From Cryobacterium arcticum (GTDB lineage Bacteria > Actinomycetota > Actinomycetes > Actinomycetales > Microbacteriaceae): a stretch of DNA of 64,000 nucleotides. A program made the position numbers and the translations under genes. The stretch spans positions 2,542,001-2,606,000 of the forward strand of contig NZ_CP016282.1 in the NCBI RefSeq assembly GCF_001679725.1, in the 5' to 3' direction. The notes under the pieces are model-generated. The model was not told the DNA's origin. It worked only from the letters and a program-made list of their open reading frames with translations, and searched no databases. Positions 17,729 through 25,637 of the stretch are shown here, piece by piece (within the stretch, counting starts at the first letter, position 1; every line of letters begins with the position of its first letter).

Positions 17729-18411
17729 CAACGGCAGGCATCCGGTTTGAGGGAGTGTCGCACGGCTTCGACGAGAACCCCGTGCTGCGCGGCATCGACC
17801 TGCACCTGACCGAACGGCGGATCGGCATCGTCGGTGCCAACGGCAGCGGCAAGTCCACCCTGGCCCGCATGATCAACGGCCTGGTCACTCCCGAACGCGG
17901 CACCGTCACCGTGAACGGCCTCGACGTGAAACGTCAGGCCAAGCTGGTGCGGCGCGAGGTGGGCTTCATCTTCACCAATCCGGATAACCAGATCGTGATG
18001 CCCACCGTGCAGGAGGATGTGGCATTCACTCTGCGCCGCCGGGGCCTGGACGCCGCCGAGATCGCCGCCCGCACCGCGGAGGCGCTGGACCGGTTCGGTC
18101 TCACCGCACTGGCCGACCGACCCGCCCACCGGCTGTCGGGAGGCCAGAAACAACTGCTCGCACTGGCCGCCGTGCTCGTGGCCGGACCGAGCATCGTCGT
18201 CGCCGACGAACCCACCACTCTGCTGGATGCGCGCAACACCCGCCTCATCACCGGGCTGCTGGTCTCGCTGACCCAGCAGGTGATCGTGGTGACCCACGAC
18301 CTGGAGGTGCTCGACGGCTTCGACCGGGTGATCGTGATCGACGAGGGCCGGGTCGTTGCCGATGACCTTCCCCCGGTAGCGCTGGCGGCCTACCTGAGCC
18401 TGTTGGCATGA
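17725..18411 (+). CDS. bioM: Biotin ECF transporter ATPase
   Basis: 228-aa ABC ATPase of the EcfA/CbiO type: Walker A GANGSGKST, Q-loop FTNPDNQIVMPTV (typical of ECF ATPases), signature LSGGQKQLLALA, Walker B IVVADEPTTLLD, H-loop VVTHDLE. Drives biotin uptake with BioN and BioY. GTG start overlaps the bioY stop, and its stop overlaps the bioN ATG (ATGA), so the three are translationally coupled. Confidence 0.95.
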   Translation: MTTAGIRFEGVSHGFDENPVLRGIDLHLTERRIGIVGANGSGKSTLARMINGLVTPERGTVTVNGLDVKRQAKLVRREVGFIFTNPDNQIVMPTVQEDVAFTLRRRGLDAAEIAARTAEALDRFGLTALADRPAHRLSGGQKQLLALAAVLVAGPSIVVADEPTTLLDARNTRLITGLLVSLTQQVIVVTHDLEVLDGFDRVIVIDEGRVVADDLPPVALAAYLSLLA

Positions 18412-19016
18412 TCGGCCTCTACCGGCCGGGCACCTCGCTCGTGCACCGCGCTCCCGCACTGCTCAAGCTGGTCGTGCTCGCGGTGCTCATGGTGCTGGTG
18501 GGCGTGGTCGCCGACCCTGTGCTGCTGGCCGGGGAGTTCGTCCTGGTGCTGGCCCTCTACGCCCTGGCCGGCATCCCGCCGCTGGCGGCCTGGCCGCAGA
18601 TCGGACCGATCCTCTGGATCCTGATCTTCGCGGTTCCCGTGCAGGTTCTCGTGGCCGGGGGCTCCGCGGACGGCTGGACCACGGCGGGCCTGATGGCCGG
18701 CCGGCTGCTGGTCGCCGTCGCTCTGGCCGCGCTGTTCACGCTGAGCACGACCGTCACGGCCGTGTTGGAGGCGTTCCAGCTCATACTGCGGCCGTTCCGT
18801 CGCTGGGTGGACGCCGACCGGGTGGGGCTTCTCGTCGCCCTGACCATCCGCTGCATCCCCCTGGTGGCCGAGATCGTGCGCGAGGTGCTGGAGGCCCGGC
18901 GGGCCCGCGGCGCGCAAGCGTCGGTTGTCGCCCTGGCCGTTCCCGTCGTCGTACGCTCGTTGTACGCCGCCGATGCCATCGGGGAGGCGCTCGCAGCACG
19001 CGGATTGGACGATTGA
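18408..19016 (+). CDS. bioN: Biotin ECF transporter transmembrane (EcfT) component
   Basis: 202 aa, four to five membrane helices and two Ala-Arg-Gly coupling motifs (RRARGAQ and AARGLDD) in the C-terminal cytoplasmic part, which in EcfT proteins contact the ATPase. 18 aa of the start fit MIGLYRPGTSLVHRAPALLK, the usual EcfT opening. Third gene of bioYMN. Confidence 0.94.
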   Translation: MIGLYRPGTSLVHRAPALLKLVVLAVLMVLVGVVADPVLLAGEFVLVLALYALAGIPPLAAWPQIGPILWILIFAVPVQVLVAGGSADGWTTAGLMAGRLLVAVALAALFTLSTTVTAVLEAFQLILRPFRRWVDADRVGLLVALTIRCIPLVAEIVREVLEARRARGAQASVVALAVPVVVRSLYAADAIGEALAARGLDD

Positions 19017-19017
19017 C

Positions 19018-19779
19018 ATGGCCCCTGCCGACATGGCCACGACCTCCCTCCGGCGGCGCATCCGGTTCGGCGGCTGGGCGGCGCTGACCGCACTGGCCCT
19101 CGGCGTGATCGCTTTCCTGATCTGGACCCAGCTCGTGATGCCGGCCGACCGGGCCGCTGCCCAGGCGGTCTTCGACAACCCAGCCGTGACCGTCACCGAC
19201 ACCCCCGATTCCGTGGTCATCGCACCGACCGAGGGCGGCTCGCAGGAGGGCCTGGTCTTCATCCCCGGCGCCAAGGTGGATCCGTACGCCTACCTCGCTA
19301 CCCTGTCCGGCACTGTGGAGGAGACCGGGATGACGGTGGTCATCACGAAGCCCGTGCTGAACCTCGCCTTCTTCGACCAGCGGTCGCTCGAGACGTTCAC
19401 AGCCGTCGCACCGGAGGTGGACACCTGGTTCGTCGGTGGGCATTCGCTCGGCGGGGTGCGTGCGTGCATGTATGCGGCAGACGACGATGTCGCCGGACTG
19501 GTGCTGTTCGGCAGCTACTGCGCGTCCGCCGTCACCGACGCTGACCTTCCAGTGCTCAGCCTCTCCGGCAGCGAAGACGGGCTGAGCACACCCGAGAAGA
19601 TCGACGACACCGCGAGCCTGCTGCCCGAGGACGCCACGTTCGTGCGCATCGAGGGCGCCAGCCACGCCTCTTTCGGCGCTTACGGCGCTCAGCCCGGTGA
19701 CGGCGTGCCGAACCTGTCGGCACGTGATGCCGAACGTGCCATCACCGAGGCCCTCTCGGTGTTTGTGACAACGAACTGA
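19018..19779 (+). CDS. Membrane-anchored alpha/beta hydrolase
   Basis: 253 aa. A single N-terminal transmembrane segment (residues about 19-42) anchors a compact alpha/beta-hydrolase domain (PF12695-like) with nucleophile Ser in GGHSLGGV, Asp in SGSEDGLS and His in EGASHASFG. It begins 1 bp after the bioN stop so it is in the same transcript. It could process a biotin ester or be unrelated; the substrate is unknown. Start ATG 19018; a second in-frame ATG is four codons later. Confidence 0.82.
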   Translation: MAPADMATTSLRRRIRFGGWAALTALALGVIAFLIWTQLVMPADRAAAQAVFDNPAVTVTDTPDSVVIAPTEGGSQEGLVFIPGAKVDPYAYLATLSGTVEETGMTVVITKPVLNLAFFDQRSLETFTAVAPEVDTWFVGGHSLGGVRACMYAADDDVAGLVLFGSYCASAVTDADLPVLSLSGSEDGLSTPEKIDDTASLLPEDATFVRIEGASHASFGAYGAQPGDGVPNLSARDAERAITEALSVFVTTN

Positions 19780-19875
19780 CCTGACCCGGGCCCAGCGCCC
19801 CCGGTTGCCCGGCCCGTCGGGCGGGTCCACTATGGCCGCAGCCGGACAGAGCTGTCCGACGGTCAAGGAGGATCC

Positions 19876-20325
19876 ATGCACGCCCGCGTCGTCTATGACA
19901 CCACGTTCGGCAACACCCGCACGATCGCGGAGGTGATCGCCGCCGAGCTGGGCCAGGGCACCACGACTCTCAGTCTCGGGGACCTCACCGACGCCAGTCT
20001 TGACGGCGTCGACGTGCTTGTCGTCGGGTGCCCGATCAACGGGTGGAGGCCCACGGAGCGGATGCAGGAGTTCCTGCACAGCCTCACACCCGGCTCCCTG
20101 ACCGGCGTGCGCGCAGCCGCGTTCGATACCCGGGTCAAGCTCTTCATCCATGGGGATGCCGCGGGCAAGATCTCGCACGCCCTGCACGATGCCGGTGCCA
20201 CCATCGTGGCCAAACCGCAGGGGTTCATCGTGCAGGGAACCGAGGGTCCGCTGGCCCCCGGCGAGACCGGGAAGGCCGGCGCGTGGGCCGCGTTCATCGG
20301 CGCCGAGCTGCGCGCGACGGCCTGA
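19876..20325 (+). CDS. Flavodoxin-like protein
   Basis: 149 aa with ribosome site AAGGAGG 6 nt before ATG. Flavodoxin fold: FMN-phosphate loop YDTTFGNTRTIAEVI, then VDVLVVGCPINGWRP and the AAFDTRVK strand, and a C-terminal GAWAAFIGAEL helix. Probably binds FMN; an electron-transfer or quinone-reductase role cannot be decided. It is single and converges on the glycine betaine operon. Confidence 0.85.
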   Translation: MHARVVYDTTFGNTRTIAEVIAAELGQGTTTLSLGDLTDASLDGVDVLVVGCPINGWRPTERMQEFLHSLTPGSLTGVRAAAFDTRVKLFIHGDAAGKISHALHDAGATIVAKPQGFIVQGTEGPLAPGETGKAGAWAAFIGAELRATA

Positions 20326-20344
20326 GGGCCTGAGCCGCTGCACG

Positions 20345-20372
20345 CAAAAGGCCCGTGCCGAAGCACGGGCCT
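20345..20372 (-). terminator. Intrinsic terminator of the glycine betaine operon
   Basis: Perfect 10-bp stem AGGCCCGTGC/GCACGGGCCT with a TTCG tetraloop on the minus strand, followed by TTTTGCGTG. It lies 20 bp after the stop of the binding-protein gene and may stop the convergent flavodoxin transcript as well. Confidence 0.85.
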
Positions 20373-20392
20373 GTCACACAGAGGTCTGTCGA

Positions 20393-21286
20393 CTACGCGG
20401 TGAGCGAGTCCACGTAGTCCTGGTTCTCTTCGATCCACTTCTCGACGATGGGGCCGTAGTCCTGGCCGTCGTAGTCGACGAACATGGCGGTCTCGAGCGA
20501 GTAGAGACGGTCGAGGTCCATCTTGTAGCCGGAGAGCCACTTCTCGGCCTGCGGGAAGTCGGTGCCGAAGTCCTTCTTGCCGTAGGCGTGGATGGTCTCG
20601 GCGACGCCGAGGGTGCCGTCGGGGTCTTCGAGGTTCTTCAGGTCGAAGGAACCGTAGGCCCAGTGCGGCTCCCAGAGGGTGACGGCGATGTTCTCGCCGG
20701 ACTTCTGCGCCGCGGTCAGCTCGGTGAGCATGGCTGCGGTCGAGGAGGTCTGGTAGTCCATGCCCTCGAGGCCGTAGGCGGGGATGGTGTTGTTCGTGAC
20801 GGCTTCGGTGAGACCGGCGCCGGGCTCGATGCCTACGATGGTGTTGTTGAACAGGTCGGCGTTCTCGGCCAGCTCGGCGAGGGTGTCGATCGGGGCATCC
20901 GCGTTCACGGCGATGGTGTTCTTGGCCTCATCGTTCCAGGCCGCGAGTTCGGTGATGTCGTCGCCGTACTCCTCGAGGTAGGTGGCGTGCGTGTTCGGCA
21001 GCCAGACGTCGAGGTTCAGGTCGTAGTCGCCCGAGGCCAGGCCGGAGTAGACGACGGCAACATCGGCGTACTCGAGTTCGACGTTGTAGCCCTTCTCGTC
21101 GAGAATGGCCTTCCACAGCTCGGAGGCTGCGATGCCCTCGTCCCAGCCGTTGAACACGGCGATGGTGAGGTCCTTGTTGTCCGAGTTGTCCTCTGACACG
21201 GATTCGGCTTCGGCGGCAGCGCAGCCGGTGAGGGCGAGCATGCCGATGGCTCCGGTCGCGAGGAGCTTGAGTGAACGGTTCTTCAT
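20393..21286 (-). CDS. Glycine betaine/proline-betaine ABC transporter substrate-binding lipoprotein
   Basis: 297 aa. Lipobox LALTGC (Cys about 22) then an OpuAC-type periplasmic-binding domain (LTIAVFNGWDEGIAASEL, VDYDLNLD-like GDYDLNLDVWLPNTHATY, WEPHWAYGSFDLKNLEDP with aromatic residues for the quaternary ammonium cage). Unusually acidic. ATG with GAAAGGA ribosome site. Last gene of an ATPase-permease-binding protein operon; osmoprotectant uptake. Confidence 0.94.
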   Translation of the reverse strand: MKNRSLKLLATGAIGMLALTGCAAAEAESVSEDNSDNKDLTIAVFNGWDEGIAASELWKAILDEKGYNVELEYADVAVVYSGLASGDYDLNLDVWLPNTHATYLEEYGDDITELAAWNDEAKNTIAVNADAPIDTLAELAENADLFNNTIVGIEPGAGLTEAVTNNTIPAYGLEGMDYQTSSTAAMLTELTAAQKSGENIAVTLWEPHWAYGSFDLKNLEDPDGTLGVAETIHAYGKKDFGTDFPQAEKWLSGYKMDLDRLYSLETAMFVDYDGQDYGPIVEKWIEENQDYVDSLTA

Positions 21287-21359
21287 GTGTTCCTTTCGTG
21301 CCGCGTGAACAGCGGCTGGTGCAGGGTCGTGGGGGCGAGAGCCCGGTGAGACTGGGCCG

Positions 21360-22355
21360 CTAGGAGGGGACGAGCACGCCGGGCCGCTTGGCGGACTCGT
21401 GCGCGACCTCGTCGCTCGTGGGCCCGGACTGGACGGGCGTCGTGCGGTGCTTGCGGGCGGAGCGGAACCGCCCGATCGGGGTGTTGCCGGTGCCCAGGGC
21501 CGCGGTGATGCGGTCGAGGAAGATCGCGAGGATCACGACGGACAGGCCGGCTTCGAAGCCGAGCGACACATCGATCCGGTTCAGGCTGGCGACAACCTGC
21601 TGGCCGAGTCCGCCCGCTCCCACCATGCCGGAGATGACGACCATCGAGAGCGAGAGCATGATGACCTGGTTGATACCGGCCATGATGGTGGGCATCGCCA
21701 GCGGCAGCTGGATCTGACGCAGGATCCGCCACGGCGACGCGCCGAACGCCTCGCCGGCTTCGACGACCTCACGGTCGACGCTGCGGATGCCGAGCTCGGT
21801 CAGGCGCACGCCGGGAGCCATCGCGAAGATGATGGTGGCGACGATTCCGGGCACCACGCCGACGCGGAACAGGATCAGGGCGGGGATGAGGTAGACGAAG
21901 GCGGGCATCGTCTGCATGAAGTCGAGGACCGGCCGGATGATGCCGGAGGCCAGGCTCGATTTCGCGGAAAGGATGCCGAGGGGCACGCTGAACAGGATCG
22001 CCAGGATGCTGGCGACCAGCACCAGGGCGAGCGAGTCCATGGCGTTCTCCCACTGGTCGACGCCCACGATGAGGACAAGGCCCACGATGGTGCCGACGGC
22101 GAACTTCCAGCCGCGCACCATGAGGCCCAGGGCGGCGGCGACGAGGATGATCACCCAGAACGGCGGGGAGCCCAGGGCGAAGTCGACGAGGTCATAGGCG
22201 CCATTGAAGATGGCGCGCACCAGGTCGAAGAAGAAGCCGAAGGTGTCGGTGACGAAGTCGATGAACCCCTTCGCCCAGCTACCCAGGGGAATGCGGAAGT
22301 CGGCGGTCGCGGTGTTCACGAGCGCGGTGTTGATCGCTGCTGCTGTGCTGCTCAT
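21360..22355 (-). CDS. Glycine betaine ABC transporter permease (ProW/OpuAB type)
   Basis: 331 aa with a long N-terminal segment and a MetI-like permease domain; seven to eight membrane helices and the EAA loop EAGEAFGASPWRILRQIQLPLA. The Arg/Lys-rich 45-residue C-terminal tail is cytoplasmic. Overlaps the upstream ATPase stop by 4 bp and is followed by the binding protein 73 bp later. Confidence 0.94.
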   Translation of the reverse strand: MSSTAAAINTALVNTATADFRIPLGSWAKGFIDFVTDTFGFFFDLVRAIFNGAYDLVDFALGSPPFWVIILVAAALGLMVRGWKFAVGTIVGLVLIVGVDQWENAMDSLALVLVASILAILFSVPLGILSAKSSLASGIIRPVLDFMQTMPAFVYLIPALILFRVGVVPGIVATIIFAMAPGVRLTELGIRSVDREVVEAGEAFGASPWRILRQIQLPLAMPTIMAGINQVIMLSLSMVVISGMVGAGGLGQQVVASLNRIDVSLGFEAGLSVVILAIFLDRITAALGTGNTPIGRFRSARKHRTTPVQSGPTSDEVAHESAKRPGVLVPS

Positions 22356-23701
22356 GGCTGCACTCCTTCCGGCGCGGTCTCGCGCAGGGTGTCGGTGATG
22401 ACGCTGAGCGGCACGGTGGGCGGCGGACCGGCCACCGGCACCTCGCCGGTTACCGTGGTGACGTTGCCGAGCGCGGCCAACAGGGTGACACGCGGGATGA
22501 CGCCGATCAGGCGGTTGCGCTCGTCGACGACGGCGATGGGCAGGTCGCTCTCCACGGCCAGCTCGACGAGGTCGACGAGCGCGGTGTCCGAGGACACCGT
22601 GGTGGCTTCGGTGATGATTTCGCGCATGTCGGTATCGCCGCGCTTGACCTGGCGCAGCACGTCGCGGTCGCGTACGACACCGGCGAAGGTGCGGTCACGG
22701 CGCAGCACGAAGATGGCGGACGTCTGCAGGTCGCGCATGGTGCGCAGGGCCGCTCGGGGACCGGCGGTGGCCGTGATCACGGAGCGGGCGGGTTCCATCA
22801 CACTTCCCGCGGTCAGCACGCGGGCCCGGTCGACGTCCTGCACGAACTGGGCGACATAGTCGTTCGCCGGGTCGGTGAGGATCTCCTCGGGGGTGCCGAT
22901 TTGCACGATGCGCCCGTCGCGCATGACCGCGATGCGGTCGCCGAGGAACATGGCCTCGTTGAGGTCATGCGTGATGAAGATGATGGTCTTGCCGAGTTCG
23001 GCCTGCAGCTCGATGAGTTGTTCCTGCATCTCGCGGCGGATCAGCGGGTCGAGTGCGGAGAACGCCTCGTCCATCAGGAGCACGTCGGTGTCCGCGGCCA
23101 GGGCACGGCCGAGGCCGACGCGCTGCTGCATGCCACCGGACAGCTCGGAGGGCAGGCTGTCGGCCCAGCCGTCCAGGCCCACCAGGCGGATGATGGTGCG
23201 CGCCTTGGCCAGGCGTTCGGCCCGGGGCATGCCCTGGATCTCGAGGCCGTACGCCACGTTGTCGATCACCGTGCGGTGCGGAAGCAGGGCGAAGTGCTGG
23301 AAGACCATGGAGACGCTCTGCCGGCGCACATCGCGCAGCTGGGCTGCGGGGATGCCGGTGATGTTCGTGTCACCCACGGTCACGGTTCCGCTGGTGGCCT
23401 CGAGGAGGCCGTTGAGCATCCGGATGAGAGTGGATTTCCCCGAGCCCGACAGGCCCATCACGACGAAGATCTCGCCGCGGCGCACCTCGAAGGAGGCGTC
23501 GATGACGGCGGCGGTGCCCAGGTGGGTCAACTCGTCGCGGCTGGTTCCCCCCTGGAGCTTCTTGACGATCTCCTGGGGCTTGCGGCCGAAGGCCTTGTAG
23601 AGCTTGGACGCCTTGACGGCGATTGAAGGTGCTACATCTGCTGCTGTGCGCTCCGCCTCGCTGGCGGATTCTGGTGCCTTGACGGCGATGATTTCGGTCA
23701 C
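22352..23701 (-). CDS. Glycine betaine ABC transporter ATPase with tandem CBS domains (ProV/OpuAA type)
   Basis: 449 aa. ABC domain: Walker A GLSGSGKSTLIRML, signature LSGGMQQRVGLGRALA, Walker B LLMDEAFSALDPL. Two CBS domains follow from about residue 330 (VMEPARSVITATAG and TTVSSDTALVDLVEL), which in this family sense ionic strength or a nucleotide such as c-di-AMP. I chose GTG 23701, preceded by GGAG at 7 nt; the frame is open for 78 further codons upstream but that part is Arg-rich and does not look coding. First gene of the operon. Confidence 0.94.
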   Translation of the reverse strand: MTEIIAVKAPESASEAERTAADVAPSIAVKASKLYKAFGRKPQEIVKKLQGGTSRDELTHLGTAAVIDASFEVRRGEIFVVMGLSGSGKSTLIRMLNGLLEATSGTVTVGDTNITGIPAAQLRDVRRQSVSMVFQHFALLPHRTVIDNVAYGLEIQGMPRAERLAKARTIIRLVGLDGWADSLPSELSGGMQQRVGLGRALAADTDVLLMDEAFSALDPLIRREMQEQLIELQAELGKTIIFITHDLNEAMFLGDRIAVMRDGRIVQIGTPEEILTDPANDYVAQFVQDVDRARVLTAGSVMEPARSVITATAGPRAALRTMRDLQTSAIFVLRRDRTFAGVVRDRDVLRQVKRGDTDMREIITEATTVSSDTALVDLVELAVESDLPIAVVDERNRLIGVIPRVTLLAALGNVTTVTGEVPVAGPPPTVPLSVITDTLRETAPEGVQP

Positions 23702-23955
23702 GGATTCTCCGGAGCACGCCGAATAGACCGCCTGAGCGGTCACACTGAACGGGGCTCGCTGTGTCGGACGGGTAGGCCGAGACCGGCCTCGATGCCGATA
23801 GCGGCGTGGGCTGGAGCGACCATGGGATCGCGTCCGTCTGGGCCTCACCGTACGCACACGGCCGTCCCAGTCAGGCTGGGGGCTACGCGTTCGCGTCCTG
23901 GTGAAGGGTCGGAAGACCGTGTGAGAGCCTAGCATGCGAACGCATGCAAGGGCCC
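23702..23955 (-). promoter_or_regulatory. Long untranslated leader and promoter region of the glycine betaine operon
   Basis: The 329-bp gap between dctA and the ATPase gene holds no gene. On the minus strand an inverted repeat, GCATGCG-AA-CGCATGC (23932-23947), lies next to a TAGGCT hexamer at about 23926-23931, a plausible operator/promoter. From there about 220 nt of possible mRNA leader run to the GTG, including a CCCAGCCTGACTGGG hairpin. I do not recognise a known riboswitch class. Confidence 0.45.
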
Positions 23956-23984
23956 CGGACGAGGGCCGTTTCGGCCCTCGTCCG
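23956..23984 (-). terminator. Strong hairpin downstream of dctA
   Basis: Perfect 13-bp stem CGGACGAGGGCCG / CGGCCCTCGTCCG with a 3-nt loop, 47 bp after the dctA stop. A TTTT lies on the plus-strand side rather than the dctA side, so it may work from stem strength alone. It separates dctA from the betaine operon. Confidence 0.7.
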
Positions 23985-24030
23985 AGAATTTTAAGTGCAG
24001 GTCAGGACCGCTAAACCAGCAGGCCTGCCA

Positions 24031-25443
24031 TCAGCGTCTGGCCAGCTCGGGCCGCGGCGCGGCGGCCTCGTCGGCCGGCACGGCCGTGGCTGCATCCGTG
24101 GGCGCGGCCACGCCGTGCGCCGACATCATCGTTGCCTCGTCGAACGGAGCATGCCGGTCGAGAACGAGGTCCACCTGGGCCCGGTCGATCTCCTTGGTCC
24201 AGGTGCCGATCAGCACCGTTGCGACGGCGTTACCGGTGAAGTTGGTGAGCGCGCGGGCCTCCGACATGAACCGGTCGATGCCGACGATGAAGGCCACGCC
24301 GCCGACGAGTTGCGGAGCGTGCGCCTGCAGTCCTCCGGCCAGGGTGGCCAGGCCGGCCCCGGTGACGCCGGCCGCGCCCTTGGAGGCGATGATCATGAAG
24401 ACCAGGAGGCCGATCTGCTCCCCCAGCATCAGCGGCTGGCCGAGGGCCGTGGCGATGAAGAGCGACGCCATGGTGAGGTAGATGGCCGTGCCGTCGAGGT
24501 TGAACGAGTAGCCGGTGGGCACCGTGACGCCGACAACGGGCTTGGACACCCCGAGGTGCTCCATCTTGGCGATGAGGCGGGGCAGCGCGGCCTCCGAAGA
24601 GGAGGTCGAGAAGATCAGCAGGTATTCGCGGCCGAGGTAGCGCATCAGCTTGAAGATGTTGACCCCGGTGACGAGCTTGAGCAGGCCGCCCAGGATGACC
24701 ACGATGAAGATGATGCAGGTGAGGTAGAACGCGGCCATCAGGGTGAACAGGCTGATCACGGCCTGAATGCCGGTAGCGCCGACAACGGCGGCGATGGCGC
24801 CGAAGGCACCGATCGGGGCCAGCCACATGACCATCACCAGGATGCGGAAGATGAGGGCCTGCAGGTGCGCGATACCGGTGAGGATGGGCTTGCCCGCTGG
24901 TCCCATCTTCTGCAGGGCGAAGCCCACGACGAGGGCCACCATGAGGGTCTGCAGGATGTTGCCCGAGGTGAGGGAGGACAGCAGCGTGGTGGGCACGATG
25001 CCGAGCAGGAAGTCGTGAGTGTCGGCCGCTTCGGGGGCCGCGTAGGTCGCGTCCTGCAGGTTGAGCCCCTCACCGGGGTGGATGAGGTTGCCGACGATCA
25101 GGCCGATGCCCAGGGCGAAGGTGGACATCACCAGGAAGTAGCCCAGCGCCAGCCCGCCGATCTTGCCGACGGTGGCCGCCTTGGCGATGGATCCGATGCC
25201 CAGCACGATGGTGCAGAAGATGATCGGCGCGATCATCATCTTGATCAGCAGCACGAAGACGTCACCGAGCGGCTTGAGCGCCACGGCGAAACCGTCGGGT
25301 CCGCCGAACAGCAGCCCGACCAGGATGCCGAGGCCGACCGCGACGATGACCGCGATGTAGAGGTAGTGCGACTTGTCGAGTCGCTTGCGGGGTGTGCCGG
25401 CCGGCCGGCCGCCGCGGGGAGCGCGGGATAGAGAGAGTGCCAT
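24031..25443 (-). CDS. dctA: C4-dicarboxylate/proton symporter
   Basis: 470-aa DAACS-family transporter, about eight helices plus re-entrant loops. Family signatures: IKMMIAPIIFCTIVLGIGS, the serine-rich IFSTSSSEAALPRLI, and PTGYSFNLDGTAIYLTMA (substrate and Na+/H+ site). Imports succinate, fumarate, malate. ATG has AAAGGAG 6 nt upstream. Divergent from the CitA/CitB-type two-component genes, which probably induce it in response to dicarboxylates. The C-terminal 45 residues are an Ala/Pro-rich tail. Confidence 0.94.
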   Translation of the reverse strand: MALSLSRAPRGGRPAGTPRKRLDKSHYLYIAVIVAVGLGILVGLLFGGPDGFAVALKPLGDVFVLLIKMMIAPIIFCTIVLGIGSIAKAATVGKIGGLALGYFLVMSTFALGIGLIVGNLIHPGEGLNLQDATYAAPEAADTHDFLLGIVPTTLLSSLTSGNILQTLMVALVVGFALQKMGPAGKPILTGIAHLQALIFRILVMVMWLAPIGAFGAIAAVVGATGIQAVISLFTLMAAFYLTCIIFIVVILGGLLKLVTGVNIFKLMRYLGREYLLIFSTSSSEAALPRLIAKMEHLGVSKPVVGVTVPTGYSFNLDGTAIYLTMASLFIATALGQPLMLGEQIGLLVFMIIASKGAAGVTGAGLATLAGGLQAHAPQLVGGVAFIVGIDRFMSEARALTNFTGNAVATVLIGTWTKEIDRAQVDLVLDRHAPFDEATMMSAHGVAAPTDAATAVPADEAAAPRPELARR

Positions 25444-25455
25444 GTCAGACTCCTT

Positions 25456-25482
25456 TGTCTAGGTGGTACCGGTGTGTCTAGG
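25456..25482. promoter_or_regulatory. Direct repeat in the dctA upstream region
   Basis: TGTCTAGG occurs at 25456-25463 and again at 25475-25482, 19 bp apart (same face of the helix over two turns), just upstream of dctA. A candidate response-regulator site. Confidence 0.35.
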
Positions 25483-25637
25483 CTGTACAGGATCCGGCGG
25501 GCGGCCCCGGGCAGCGTTGGTGGTCACGCGGTGGTGAATACACACTGCGGGACCGGGGGCGTACCGTCACTCTTGCGGTCATATTGGTCACGGCCACGCG
25601 CACGATGGGTTTCACCGGCGAAGGGACAAGTGCACGG

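Noticed and set aside
23702..23935. 78-codon N-terminal extension of the glycine betaine ATPase
   Set aside because: The extension is Arg/Ser/Thr-rich without ABC-type sequence, while GTG 23701 has a good ribosome site and starts just ahead of the conserved domain.
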